NCBI RefSeq assembly: GCF_009711205.1
Contig: NZ_WMIG01000001.1
Coordinates: 868,001 to 932,000, forward strand
DNA: 64,000 nt
Direction of reading: 5' to 3'
Source: Paracoccus litorisediminis
Lineage (GTDB): Bacteria; Pseudomonadota; Alphaproteobacteria; Rhodobacterales; Rhodobacteraceae
The notes beneath the pieces were generated by a model, which was not told the DNA's origin, searched no databases, and saw only the letters and a list, made by a program, of their open reading frames with translations. Positions 30,426 through 39,535 of this stretch are shown here, in pieces. Each line of letters opens with the position of its first letter. The stretch's first letter is position 1. Made by a program: the position numbers and the translations under genes.

Positions 30426-31400
30426 ATGGCTTTCAAGAAGCTTTTCGGCGCGCTGATCGGCGCGACCATGCTGACCGCACCGGCATTCGCACAGGGCTAT
30501 CCCGAGCGTCAGATCTCGATGGTGGTGCCGTTCTCGGCGGGGGGCCCGACCGATACCGTGGCGCGTCTGGTCGCGGAAAAGATGTCGACCGATCTGGGCC
30601 AGCAGATTGTCGTGGAAAACGTCGGCGGTGCGGGCGGCACCTTGGGCGCGGGTCAGGTCGCCAAGGCCGATCCCGATGGCTACACCGTGCTGCTGCATCA
30701 CATCGGCATGGCGACCTCGGCCACGCTGTACCGCAATCTGGCCTATGATACGCTGAACGCCTTTGAATATGTGGGCCTTGTCACCGAAGTTCCGATGGTC
30801 GTCGTCGCCCGCAAGGATTTCGAGCCCGCGGATTTCAAGGGCTTCATGGAATACGTCAAGGCCAATGGCGACAAGCTGACCTTGGCCAATGCCGGGATTG
30901 GCGCTGCCTCGCATCTGTGCGGGATGCTTCTGATGCAGTCGCTGGGCACGCCGCTGGTCACCGTCCCCTATAAGGGCACCGGCCCCGCGATGACCGACCT
31001 TCTGGGGGGCCAGGTCGATATCATGTGCGACCAGACCACCAACACCACGCAGCAGATCCAAGGCGGCACGATCAAGGCCTATGCCGTCACGACGCCCGAG
31101 CGCCTGCCGCTGTTCCCCGACCTGCCGACCGCCAAGGAGTCGGGTCTGGACAGTCTGGAATTCGCCATCTGGCACGGCATCTATACCCCCAAGGGCACGC
31201 CCGCCGAGGTGAATGAACGCCTGTCCAAAGCCCTGCAAGCAGCACTTGCCGATGACGGCGTGATCAAGGCCATGGCCGAGCTGGGCACCGCGCCCTCGCC
31301 CGCCGCGGATGCCACGCCCGCCGCGCTGAAGGCCAAGCTCGAATCCGAGATCACCCGCTGGAAGCCGGTCATCGACGCCGCCGGCGTCTATGCCGACTGA
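30426..31400 (+). CDS. TTT-system solute-binding receptor (TctC-like), first copy
   Basis: This periplasmic receptor of a tripartite tricarboxylate transporter is 324 aa, with a signal peptide (MAFKKLFGALIGATMLTAPAFA). The family motifs are YPERQISMVVPFSAGGPTDTVARL, VENVGGAGGTLGAGQVAKADPDGYT and VPYKGTGPAMTDLLGGQVDIMCD. GGGAGGGG sets the ATG at 30426. The ligand is unknown; TctC homologues bind citrate, other carboxylates or aromatic acids. It is the first gene after the two-component system and is followed by tctB, tctA and a second receptor. Confidence 0.93.
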   Translation: MAFKKLFGALIGATMLTAPAFAQGYPERQISMVVPFSAGGPTDTVARLVAEKMSTDLGQQIVVENVGGAGGTLGAGQVAKADPDGYTVLLHHIGMATSATLYRNLAYDTLNAFEYVGLVTEVPMVVVARKDFEPADFKGFMEYVKANGDKLTLANAGIGAASHLCGMLLMQSLGTPLVTVPYKGTGPAMTDLLGGQVDIMCDQTTNTTQQIQGGTIKAYAVTTPERLPLFPDLPTAKESGLDSLEFAIWHGIYTPKGTPAEVNERLSKALQAALADDGVIKAMAELGTAPSPAADATPAALKAKLESEITRWKPVIDAAGVYAD

Positions 31401-31458
31401 TCCTTCCGGTCCCGCCGCGCCAGCCGTGGCGGGACTTCATCTGACAGGGGGGAAGAAC

Positions 31459-31920
31459 ATGTCCACGAAACCCAAGGACGGAACCGACATTGCGACGGGG
31501 CTGCTGCTGATGGCGGCGGCCCTGTTTTTCGGCTGGCAGACCACCGGGCTGGATATCGGCACGTCGCTGCGCATGGGGCCGGGATATTTCCCGATGGTCC
31601 TGTCTGCGTTGCTGTTCGTGCTGGGACTGCTGGTGTTCCTGAAGGCCTTTGGCCGCGAGGGTGAGCCTTTCGGCAAGGTCGCGTGGCGCGGCATGGCCTT
31701 TATCCTGCCCGCGCCGGTCTTCTTCGGGCTGACGGTGCGGGGCTTGGGTTTTGTCCCGGCGCTGTTTCTGGCCGCGCTGATTGCGGCACAGGCCTCGCAC
31801 CGGTTGAAGCCGCTGCATGGGCTGGTGCTTGCGGTGGTGGTCACCATCGCCTCGACGCTGATCTTCAGCTACGGCCTTGGCCTGCCCTTCCGCCGCTTCG
31901 GCCCCTGGCTGCCATTCTGA
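31459..31920 (+). CDS. TTT-system small membrane subunit (TctB-like)
   Basis: This 153-aa protein has four hydrophobic helices and the family feature GTSLRMGPGYFPMVLSALLFVLGL near residues 35-58. It forms the membrane channel complex with the large subunit. The ribosome site GGGGGGAAGAAC precedes the ATG at 31459. It lies 58 bases after the receptor gene and 10 before tctA. Confidence 0.9.
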   Translation: MSTKPKDGTDIATGLLLMAAALFFGWQTTGLDIGTSLRMGPGYFPMVLSALLFVLGLLVFLKAFGREGEPFGKVAWRGMAFILPAPVFFGLTVRGLGFVPALFLAALIAAQASHRLKPLHGLVLAVVVTIASTLIFSYGLGLPFRRFGPWLPF

Positions 31921-31930
31921 GGGGGCGAAG

Positions 31931-33439
31931 ATGGATCTTTTAAGCAATCTCGCGCTGGGTTTTTCTGTCGCCTCGTCGCTGGCAAACCTCGCCTTCTGCC
32001 TGATCGGCGTCATCCTTGGCACGCTGATCGGCGTGCTGCCCGGCATCGGGGCCACGGCGACCATTGCCATGTTGCTGCCGATCACCTTCCAGCTTGAGCC
32101 GGTTTCCTCGCTGATCATGCTGGCCGGGATCTATTACGGCGCGCAATATGGCGGCTCGACCACGGCGATCCTGATCAACATGCCGGGCGAAAGCTCGTCT
32201 GCCGTCACCGCCATCGACGGCTACCAGATGGCGCGGAAGGGCCGCGCGGGAACCGCGCTTGCCACCGCCGCGATCGGGTCGTTCTTTGCCGGAACCGTCG
32301 CCACCTTCCTTGTCGCGATCTTTGCGCCGCCCTTGACCACCATCGCGCTGAAATTCGGCGCGGCCGAGTATTTCAGCCTGATGGTCATGGGTCTGGTGAT
32401 GTCGGTGGCCTTGGCGCATGGCTCGGTCCTGAAGGCCTTGGCCATGGTCGTTCTGGGGCTGCTGCTGGGGCTGGTCGGCACCGACATCTATACCGGCGCG
32501 CCGCGTTTCACCCTTGGCATCACGCAATATGCCGATGGGCTGAACTTCGTGGCCCTTGCCGTCGGTGTCTTCGGCATCGCCGAGATCCTGCGCAACCTCG
32601 AGGATGAGCATGACCGCGAGGTGATGACCAGGAACATCAGCCGCCTGTTCCCCACCCGCGAGGAGTTTCGCCAGATGTTCGGCCCGATCCTGCGCGGCAC
32701 GGCGGTCGGATCGCTCCTTGGCATCCTGCCGGGCGGCGGCGCGATCCTTGCCAGCTTCGCCAGCTATACCGTCGAAAAGAAGCTGTCGAAACACCCCGAG
32801 GAATTCGGCAAGGGCGCGCTGGCAGGCGTGGCCGGTCCCGAAAGCGCCAATAACGCCGGCGCACAGACGAGCTTCATTCCCTTGTTGACGCTGGGCATCC
32901 CCGCGAACCCGGTGATGGCACTGATGATTGGCGCGATGATCATCCAAGGCATCGTGCCGGGGCCGAACGTGGTCAGCGAGCAACCGGCGCTCTTCTGGGG
33001 CATCATCGCCAGCATGTGGATCGGCAACCTGATGCTGGTGGTCCTGAACCTGCCGCTAATCGGGCTGTGGGTGAAGCTGCTGTCGGTGCCCTATTACATC
33101 CTGTTCCCGATCATCATGGCGATGTGCTCGATCGGGGTCTATTCGGTCGCCTCGAACACCTATGACCTGTATGCCGTCGCCTTCTTCGGGCTGCTTGGCT
33201 ACCTGATGTCCAAGCTGCGCTGCGAACCTGCGCCCTTGCTGCTGGGCTTCGTCCTTGGCCCGCTGCTGGAAGAAAACCTGCGACGCGCCATGATCCTGTC
33301 GCGCGGAGATCCCACGACCTTCATCACCCGCCCGATCAGCGCCACGCTACTGCTGATGACCGCTGCGGTGCTGGTGCTGGTCTTCCTGCCGCAGATCCGC
33401 AAGCGCCGGGACGAGGTCTTCAGCGAGAGCGACGCATGA
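31931..33439 (+). CDS. TTT-system large membrane subunit (TctA-like)
   Basis: This 502-aa multi-spanning permease begins NLALGFSVASSLANLAFCLIGVILGTLIGVLPGIGATATIAMLLP. It carries the tandem glycine motifs GIYYGAQYGGSTTAILINMPGE and a second repeat near GILPGGGAILASFASYTVEKKLS and GVAGPESANNAGAQTSFIPLLTLGIP, both typical of TctA. About twelve helices are seen. It couples ion gradients to uptake of substrate delivered by TctC. GGGGCGAAG precedes the ATG. Confidence 0.95.
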   Translation: MDLLSNLALGFSVASSLANLAFCLIGVILGTLIGVLPGIGATATIAMLLPITFQLEPVSSLIMLAGIYYGAQYGGSTTAILINMPGESSSAVTAIDGYQMARKGRAGTALATAAIGSFFAGTVATFLVAIFAPPLTTIALKFGAAEYFSLMVMGLVMSVALAHGSVLKALAMVVLGLLLGLVGTDIYTGAPRFTLGITQYADGLNFVALAVGVFGIAEILRNLEDEHDREVMTRNISRLFPTREEFRQMFGPILRGTAVGSLLGILPGGGAILASFASYTVEKKLSKHPEEFGKGALAGVAGPESANNAGAQTSFIPLLTLGIPANPVMALMIGAMIIQGIVPGPNVVSEQPALFWGIIASMWIGNLMLVVLNLPLIGLWVKLLSVPYYILFPIIMAMCSIGVYSVASNTYDLYAVAFFGLLGYLMSKLRCEPAPLLLGFVLGPLLEENLRRAMILSRGDPTTFITRPISATLLLMTAAVLVLVFLPQIRKRRDEVFSESDA

Positions 33440-33461
33440 AAAACCAAAAGGGAGGAAGAAC

Positions 33462-34427
33462 ATGACCATAAAACTGACCCGCCGCTTGGCTCTGGGCGCC
33501 GCGATGGCGATGGGGCTGGCAGGCGCCGCCAGCGCCGAATTCCCCGACCGCCAGATCACGCTGGTCATCCCCTTCGCCGCCGGAGGCTCGACCGATGTGG
33601 TGGGCCGCATCGTCGCCGAACGGATGAGCCAATCCTTGGGCCAGCAGATCGTCGTGCAGAACGTGGGCGGCGCGGGTGGCAGTCTGGGCGCGCAGCAGGT
33701 CGCCAAGGCTGATCCCGACGGCTACACGATCCTGATGGGCACGGTCGCAACCCATGCGCTGAACCCGCTGATCCTGAAGCAGAAACCCTATGACCCGGTG
33801 GCGGATTTCGCGCCGGTGTCCTTGCTGGTGCTGGTCCCGAACGTGCTGGCGGTGAACCCGGAACTGCCGGTGAACTCGGTGCAGGAGCTGATCGATCTGG
33901 CGAAGAAAGAGGATCTGTCCTTTGCCTCATCGGGCAACGGCACGCCGCTGCATTTGTCGGGCGCGCTGTTCAACTCGATGGCAGGGACCGAGATCGCGCA
34001 TATCCCCTATAAGGGTTCGGGACCGGCACTGACCGATGTGCTGGGCAATCAGGTGCCGATCATCTTTGACAACCTGCCCTCGGCCTCAAGCCATATCACC
34101 AGCGGCAAGCTGAAGGCGCTGGGGGTCACGACCAAGGAACGCGCGCCGTCCTTCCCCGATGTCCCGGCGATTGCCGAGACCCTGCCCGGCTATGAGACCT
34201 ATAGCTGGAACGCGCTGTTCGCCCCCACTGGCACCCCGCCCGAGGCGATTGCCGCGCTGAACAAGGCGGCGCTGGAAGCCATGGCCGATCCTGAGGTTGC
34301 CAAACGCATGGGCGAGTTCTCGGCCACCATTGTGGCCTCGTCCCCTGAAGATCTGGGCAAGCACGTCGCCGCCGAAATGGCGAAATGGGAGCCTGTGGTG
34401 AAAGCCGCCAATGTCAGCATGGACTGA
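33462..34427 (+). CDS. TTT-system solute-binding receptor (TctC-like), second copy
   Basis: A second periplasmic receptor, 321 aa, with its own signal peptide (MTIKLTRRLALGAAMAMGLAGAASA). It shares the core motifs with the first receptor (QNVGGAGGSLGAQQVAKADPDGYT, IPYKGSGPALTDVLGNQVPIIFD), but the ligand-facing loops differ, so a different ligand is likely. AGGGAGGAAGAAC precedes the ATG. It is the last gene of the operon and is followed by two stem-loops. Confidence 0.93.
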   Translation: MTIKLTRRLALGAAMAMGLAGAASAEFPDRQITLVIPFAAGGSTDVVGRIVAERMSQSLGQQIVVQNVGGAGGSLGAQQVAKADPDGYTILMGTVATHALNPLILKQKPYDPVADFAPVSLLVLVPNVLAVNPELPVNSVQELIDLAKKEDLSFASSGNGTPLHLSGALFNSMAGTEIAHIPYKGSGPALTDVLGNQVPIIFDNLPSASSHITSGKLKALGVTTKERAPSFPDVPAIAETLPGYETYSWNALFAPTGTPPEAIAALNKAALEAMADPEVAKRMGEFSATIVASSPEDLGKHVAAEMAKWEPVVKAANVSMD

Positions 34428-34434
34428 AACGACA

Positions 34435-34460
34435 ACGCCCGCCTTTTGACAGGCGGGCGT
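34435..34460 (+). terminator. Stem-loop after the second tctC
   Basis: A 10-bp perfect stem ACGCCCGCCT/AGGCGGGCGT with a TTTGAC loop starts eight bases after the stop. No strong T-run follows, so it probably works together with the next hairpin. Confidence 0.6.
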
Positions 34461-34470
34461 ATCCTATGCG

Positions 34471-34499
34471 CGGGCCCCGTTTGGGGCCCGTCTGCTTTT
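34471..34499 (+). terminator. Terminator of the TTT operon
   Basis: CGGGCCCC/GGGGCCCG with a GTTT loop is followed by TCTGCTTTT. The T-rich tail touches the stop of the convergent peptidase gene, so the hairpin may act on both strands. Confidence 0.75.
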
Positions 34500-35599
34500 C
34501 AGGCCCGTGCGAGCTTTGCTTTCGGCTGGTCCGCCTCAGCGGCGAACAGCGCCTGCAGCCGCACGGTGTCGATGGCGTGGCAGGTCTTGCCCTCTGGTTT
34601 GACGGTCGGGACATCGACGCCCGCGACCATGGCGTTCACGACCGATTCCTCGACCGCCTCGACGGCGGCCATGTAGAAATTGTCCAGAAGCTCGTTGTTC
34701 AGTTCCTGCTTGGTCAGCAGCGCCTCGGCCTGCTGGGGCATCGGGCCGTCATTGGCGGTCGAGAGCGCCAAGAAGATATCGCCCGAATTGTTGCCGCCCG
34801 GCGTGCCGCCGCGACCGATGCCGATGGCTGCGCGCTTGGCCACTTGGCGCAGCGACAGGCCCGAAAGCGGCGCGTCGGTCGCGATGATGACGATGATCGA
34901 GCCCATCTCGCGCGAATGCAGCGCGCCCTCGGGCATCAACTGCCCGACCGGACGGCCCAGCACGTTCAGCCACGGGCGGATGCCGTGATTGGCCTGCACC
35001 AGCGCGGCAACGGTATATTCCTGCCCACCCAGCGTGATCCGGCGCGACGAGGTGCCGGTGCCGCCTTTGAACTCATAGCAGATCATGCCATTGCCGCCGC
35101 CGGTCGAGCCTTCCTCGACGGGGCCGGTCGTGGCCGCATCCAGCGCGGCGATGGCGTGGTCGGGCTCGACATGCATGGCGTTGATGTCGTTCAACACGCC
35201 GTCATAGGTCTCGGCGACGACGGGCATGGCCCATGCGTGCTCGGTGGTGAAATAATCCGAATAGTTCTGGATCATCCATTTGGTGGTGCCGTGATGGACC
35301 GCGCCGACGCCATGAGTGTTGGTGATCATCACCGGGCCCACGAAATAGCCCGCGTCATTGACCCAATGCGTGCCGGTCATCTCGCCATTGCCGTTCAGCG
35401 AATATTGCCCAGCCCATACGGGTTTCGGCTGCTTGCCGGGGCGCGGCAGAATGGCGGTGACGCCGGTGCGCATCTTTTTTTCGGGGTCGGTCAGGGTACA
35501 GAAACCCACCGCCAGCCCCGGCACGTCGGTGATCGCGTTCAGGGGGCCGGGCGTGCCGGGAAAGGGCAGGCCAAGGTCGCGGGCGCGAGGTTTGCTCAT
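34499..35599 (-). CDS. P1 family peptidase (DmpA-type aminopeptidase)
   Basis: This 366-aa enzyme of the self-cleaving DmpA/BapA group releases N-terminal residues from short or beta-amino-acid peptides. Family motifs are ITDVPGLAVGF, YFVGPVMITNTHGVGAVHHG, GSTGGGNGMICYEFKGGTGTSSR and the autocleavage site MGSIIVIIATDAPLSG (cleavage before the Ser of MGS). It is the last gene of the operon with potABCD-like genes and follows potC after one base, so the transporter may import a peptide-like or amidated substrate that this enzyme hydrolyses. That role is inferred. Confidence 0.9.
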   Translation of the reverse strand: MSKPRARDLGLPFPGTPGPLNAITDVPGLAVGFCTLTDPEKKMRTGVTAILPRPGKQPKPVWAGQYSLNGNGEMTGTHWVNDAGYFVGPVMITNTHGVGAVHHGTTKWMIQNYSDYFTTEHAWAMPVVAETYDGVLNDINAMHVEPDHAIAALDAATTGPVEEGSTGGGNGMICYEFKGGTGTSSRRITLGGQEYTVAALVQANHGIRPWLNVLGRPVGQLMPEGALHSREMGSIIVIIATDAPLSGLSLRQVAKRAAIGIGRGGTPGGNNSGDIFLALSTANDGPMPQQAEALLTKQELNNELLDNFYMAAVEAVEESVVNAMVAGVDVPTVKPEGKTCHAIDTVRLQALFAAEADQPKAKLARA

Positions 35600-35600
35600 G

Positions 35601-36443
35601 TCAGTCGGTCTTTCTGGCGCGAAGCCACAGCCCTGCGGCCGCGATCACGACCGAGGCAAGGATGATGAGGGTGGCGATGGCGTTGATCTCGGGCTTCACG
35701 CCGCGACGGATCATGCCGAAGATATAGACGGGCAGCGTCGTGTTGTCGGTGCCGGCCACGAAATAGGTGATGACCAGATCATCCATCGAGATGACGAAGG
35801 CCAGAAGCGCCCCACCAAGGATGCCCGGGGCCAGTTGAGGCAGCAGCACCTTGCGCAGGGTCAGCCATTCCGAGGCACCGAGATCCGCCGAGGCTTCCTC
35901 CAGCGCGGGATCAAGCCCGGCCATGCGGGCCTGCACGATGATGAAGACGTAGCTGCTGAGGAAGGTGCAGTGACCGATGATGATGGTCAGCATGGAAAGC
36001 TGCATCCCGATCGTCACGAAGAAGATCAGCAGGCCGATGCCCAGCACGATATCGGGCATCATCATCGGCAGCATCAGGAAGCCGCTATAGAAGCCCTTCA
36101 GCCGGAAGCGAAAACGCGACAGCGCGATGGCCGTGGCCGTGCCGATCACCGTCGAGATGACCGTGGTGATTGACGCGACCATCAGCGAATTGCGCAAAGC
36201 CGCCAGCATGTGGCCGGTGCTTTCGACATAGCCCGAGGCGGGCATGACCGAGCCGCTAAGCTGCTCGCGCGCAAGGCCGAAGAGGCCGCGATACCAGTCC
36301 AGCGTGAAATGGTCCCAGACCATCATGTTCACCGGGTTCGAGTTGAACGAGTAACCGATGATGACGAAAAGCGGCGCGTAGATGAAGGCAAAGAAGCCCA
36401 GCGAAAACAGCGTCAGGCTGGCCCAACCGATGGGATTGCGCAT
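35601..36443 (-). CDS. ABC transporter permease, polyamine type (PotC-like)
   Basis: This 280-aa inner-membrane permease has about six helices. The EAA-loop is EASADLGASEWLTLRKVLLPQLAPGILGGALLAFVISMDDLVI, the ATPase contact site. The N-terminal FAFIYAPLFVIIGYSFN and VNMMVWDHFTLDWY are typical of the spermidine/putrescine branch. It forms a heterodimer with the upstream permease. One base separates it from that gene, and one from the peptidase gene. Confidence 0.92.
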   Translation of the reverse strand: MRNPIGWASLTLFSLGFFAFIYAPLFVIIGYSFNSNPVNMMVWDHFTLDWYRGLFGLAREQLSGSVMPASGYVESTGHMLAALRNSLMVASITTVISTVIGTATAIALSRFRFRLKGFYSGFLMLPMMMPDIVLGIGLLIFFVTIGMQLSMLTIIIGHCTFLSSYVFIIVQARMAGLDPALEEASADLGASEWLTLRKVLLPQLAPGILGGALLAFVISMDDLVITYFVAGTDNTTLPVYIFGMIRRGVKPEINAIATLIILASVVIAAAGLWLRARKTD

Positions 36444-36444
36444 C

Positions 36445-37317
36445 TTACACCCCCGCCTTTTTCGCCCGGCCCAGCGAGCTGAGCAGGACCAGCAGAACCA
36501 CGCTCATGATGATCATCGACAGCGCGGCACCAAAGGGCCAGTTGCGTGCCGACAGGAATTGCTGCTCGACAAGGTTGCCGATCATCAGCCCGCGCGCGCC
36601 CCCCAGCAGGTCCGGCACGATGAAGTTGCCGACCGAGGGGATGAAGACGATGACCGCGCCGCCCATGATGCCCGGCAGGGTCTGGGGCAGGATGACCTTG
36701 AAGAATGTCTGGATGCGGTTCGCACCCAGATCCATCGAGGCCTCGATCAGCGCGCGGTCAAGGTTGTCCACCGCCGAGTAAAGCGGCAGGAACATGAAGG
36801 GCACCATGATATAGACCATGCCCAGCACCACCGCCGCCGGGGTGTACAGGATTTCCAGCGGCTGCGAGATGACGCCGATCCCCATCAGCGCACTATTGAG
36901 CAGCCCCGAGGGTTTCAGGATCAGAAGCCACGCATAAAGCCGCACGACAAGGCTGGAAAAGAAGGGCAGCGTCACCAGAAACAGGAAGAACAGCCGGGTC
37001 TTGGGCGACAAGCGGCTGACCCAGAAGGCGACAGGATAGCACAGCAGCAAGGACAGCACGACCGTCATCGCAGCAAAGCCCAGCGAGCGCAGCAGGATCT
37101 GCAGATAGATCGGCTCGAAGATCTCGTCGATGCCATCGGCCCAGCCGAAGATGCGGCCATAGTTCCAGTGGTAGAAGCTCCACTCGACCCCGCCGTAAAG
37201 GCCGGGGCTGAGGATCGAGAATAGCCCGATGATCACCAGCGGCAGCAGGAAGAAGACGCCCAGAAACAGCGTCACCGGTGCCAGCAGGGTCGTCAGGACA
37301 AGGTTCTGACGGGTCAT
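36445..37317 (-). CDS. ABC transporter permease, polyamine type (PotB-like)
   Basis: This 290-aa permease has six helices and the EAA-loop EASMDLGANRIQTFFKVILPQTLPGIMGGAVIVFIPSVGNFIVPDLLGG, matching PotB. The ATG at 37317 lies just after the ATPase stop. An in-frame extension upstream would overlap the ATPase gene and is not conserved. It is partner to the following PotC-like permease. Confidence 0.92.
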   Translation of the reverse strand: MTRQNLVLTTLLAPVTLFLGVFFLLPLVIIGLFSILSPGLYGGVEWSFYHWNYGRIFGWADGIDEIFEPIYLQILLRSLGFAAMTVVLSLLLCYPVAFWVSRLSPKTRLFFLFLVTLPFFSSLVVRLYAWLLILKPSGLLNSALMGIGVISQPLEILYTPAAVVLGMVYIMVPFMFLPLYSAVDNLDRALIEASMDLGANRIQTFFKVILPQTLPGIMGGAVIVFIPSVGNFIVPDLLGGARGLMIGNLVEQQFLSARNWPFGAALSMIIMSVVLLVLLSSLGRAKKAGV

Positions 37318-37321
37318 GAGC

Positions 37322-38389
37322 TTACGCAGCCTCCAGCACATGGGCAGCCTCGGGCGCGTAGGACAGATGCACCGCCGCGCCGGTCGCGGGCGCGTTCGCG
37401 CCGTCACGGGCGGTGACGCGGATTTCTTCGCCGCCAGCATCGGGCTGGACGTAAAGCTGCAGGTCGGAACCCAGATAGACGGCGCGCGTCACCCGGCCCG
37501 CAATGCCCTGATCGGCAAGGCTGAAATCTGCGGGGCGCAGCACGGCGGTCACGGCTTGGCCGCGTCGCAGACCCGTGGCGGGCAGGAGCATCTCGACACC
37601 TTGGGCGGTGCGGGCAAGTGCCTGAGCGCCCTCGATGCGGTCGACGGTGGCGTGGAACAGGTTGGTTTCGCCAATGAATTCGGCGACGAAGCGGGTGCGC
37701 GGATGGCGATAGATCTCTCGCGGGGTGCCGATCTGCTCGATCCGGCCGGCGCGCATGACGACGATGCGGTCGGACATGGTCAGGGCTTCTTCCTGATCAT
37801 GGGTCACGAAGACAAAGGCGATGCCCAGCCGGGATTGCAGGGTCTTCAACTCGATCTGCATCTGCTGGCGCAGGTTGCGGTCCAAGGCCGAAAGCGGTTC
37901 GTCCAGCAGCAGCAGGCGCGGCTCGGCCACGATGCTGCGGGCAAGGGCGACGCGCTGCCGCTGGCCACCCGACAGCTGGTTCGGACGGCGCCCACCCATG
38001 CCGGTCAGCCCGACCTTGGCAAGCGCGCTTTCAACCGCCGCCTCGCGCGCTTTGCGATCGACGCCGCGCACTTCCAGCGCATAGCCGACGTTGCGCGCGA
38101 CGCTCATATGGCTGAACAAGGCATAGCTTTGGAAGACCGTGTTCACCGGCCGCTTGAACGGCGGCAGCGCTGCCAGATCCGTCCCGTCCAGCCGGATCGA
38201 GCCGGAATCCAGTGCCTCGAAGCCGGAAATGGCGCGCAGAAGCGTGGTCTTGCCGCAGCCCGAGGGGCCCAGAAGCGTCACGAATTCATTCGCGCCGACG
38301 GTCAGGTCAATGCCGTCCAAAGCCGCGACGCGGCCACCTTCAGGCGTGACGAAATGGCGCCTAGCGGCGCGGATTTCCAGGGAAGCCAT
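37322..38389 (-). CDS. ABC transporter ATPase, polyamine type (PotA-like)
   Basis: This 355-aa ATPase energises the permease pair. It has Walker A GPSGCGKTTLL, Q-loop VFQSYALFSHM, signature LSGGQRQRVALARSI, Walker B LLLLDEPLSALD and the switch His in VTHDQEEALTMSD. The C-terminal TOBE region (TAVLRPADFSLADQG) is as in PotA. The start at 38389 is set by GGAAAG six bases upstream. A long in-frame upstream extension has no family support. Confidence 0.95.
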   Translation of the reverse strand: MASLEIRAARRHFVTPEGGRVAALDGIDLTVGANEFVTLLGPSGCGKTTLLRAISGFEALDSGSIRLDGTDLAALPPFKRPVNTVFQSYALFSHMSVARNVGYALEVRGVDRKAREAAVESALAKVGLTGMGGRRPNQLSGGQRQRVALARSIVAEPRLLLLDEPLSALDRNLRQQMQIELKTLQSRLGIAFVFVTHDQEEALTMSDRIVVMRAGRIEQIGTPREIYRHPRTRFVAEFIGETNLFHATVDRIEGAQALARTAQGVEMLLPATGLRRGQAVTAVLRPADFSLADQGIAGRVTRAVYLGSDLQLYVQPDAGGEEIRVTARDGANAPATGAAVHLSYAPEAAHVLEAA

Positions 38390-38442
38390 GAAATCTTTCC
38401 ATCTAGGGGGCGGCCCCTCCTCCGAGGCCGCCGGAACAGACG

Positions 38443-39462
38443 TTATTGGGTCGTGCGGATGGTGTTCCAGGCCCGGTCGTAAAGCTTGAGCGCCTTGCCT
38501 GTATCCTCGAAGATCTGCAGCCGGGCCATGGTCTCGGCCGGGACGTTGATATTCGGGTCCTTGCGCAGATCCTCGGGGATCAGGTCGCGGGCCGGGATAT
38601 TGGCCGAGCCGTTGAACTCGGTCGCGGCATTCATCGCGGCGATCTCGGGACGCAGGAAGAACTCCATGAACTTCTTCGCTTCGTCCTTGTGCGGGGCCGA
38701 GGCGAGAACGCACATGTTTTCCTGATACATGGTCGCGCCTTCTGCCGGGATGACGTATTTCATCCCCTCGATGGGCTTGGTGATCATGTTCATGCCGACG
38801 AAATACTGCGCGGCGGCGATGTCGCCCGAGGTCAGCAGCGTCGCGATGTCATAGGTGAAAGCCGTGACCTTGGGCTTCTGGGTCAGGATGTAATCGGTGG
38901 CCAGCTTGACCTCGGCCGGATCGGTCGCATTGACCGATTTGCCGCTCATCATCAGGCCGACCGCAAGAACCTCGCGCATATCGTCCAAAAGCGTGATCTT
39001 GCCGCCGGTCTTTTCCGGAATGGCAAAGAAATCCTGCCAGCCATTGATCGGGCCGGTGACTTTTTCATTATAGAAAATGCCGACCGTGCCCCATGCATAA
39101 GGCAGACAATATTCGGATTTCGGGTCTTCTTTCGAACGCAGGTTGGCGGGGTCGATATTCTTGAAAGTCGCGCTTTCATTGATGCCGGTTTTTTCCAGCA
39201 GCCCCAGTTTCAACATGATGTCGTTCATGTGGACCGAGGGGAAGACCACGTCGTAATCCGCGGCCCCGGCCTGGATCTTGGCCAGCATTTCCTCGTTCGA
39301 GGAATAGGTGTCGAGCGTCACCTTGATCCCGGTTTCCTGGGTGAATTTGGTGAGGATATCGGGGTTGATGTAATCGCCCCAGTTATAAAGCGCGAGATTT
39401 CCCTCGGCATGCGCTGACCCGGCCGCAAGGGCCAAGGCCAGGGCGATTCCCTGTGCCTTCAT
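38443..39462 (-). CDS. ABC transporter substrate-binding protein, polyamine type (PotD-like)
   Basis: This 339-aa periplasmic receptor has a signal peptide (MKAQGIALALALAAGSAHA). Early in the mature protein comes the PotD hallmark LALYNWGDYINPDILTKFTQETGIKV, then AGAADYDVVFPSVHMNDIM and the ligand-region DDMREVLAVGLMMSGKS. GGGAGAAT precedes the ATG at 39462. It heads the operon potD-A-B-C-peptidase. The substrate could be a polyamine, but the peptidase neighbour leaves a peptide or acyl-polyamine possible. Confidence 0.92.
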   Translation of the reverse strand: MKAQGIALALALAAGSAHAEGNLALYNWGDYINPDILTKFTQETGIKVTLDTYSSNEEMLAKIQAGAADYDVVFPSVHMNDIMLKLGLLEKTGINESATFKNIDPANLRSKEDPKSEYCLPYAWGTVGIFYNEKVTGPINGWQDFFAIPEKTGGKITLLDDMREVLAVGLMMSGKSVNATDPAEVKLATDYILTQKPKVTAFTYDIATLLTSGDIAAAQYFVGMNMITKPIEGMKYVIPAEGATMYQENMCVLASAPHKDEAKKFMEFFLRPEIAAMNAATEFNGSANIPARDLIPEDLRKDPNINVPAETMARLQIFEDTGKALKLYDRAWNTIRTTQ

Positions 39463-39535
39463 CGTGATTCTCCCAGTTATCGCCTTGTTATGAGCCGAAT
39501 TAGTTTCCTCCATCCGACTCAGGCATGTTATTCTT

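Noticed and set aside
37322..38713. An extended PotA-like frame with over 100 extra N-terminal codons.
   Set aside because: The extra part overlaps the potD-like gene, and the ribosome site and family start point to 38389.
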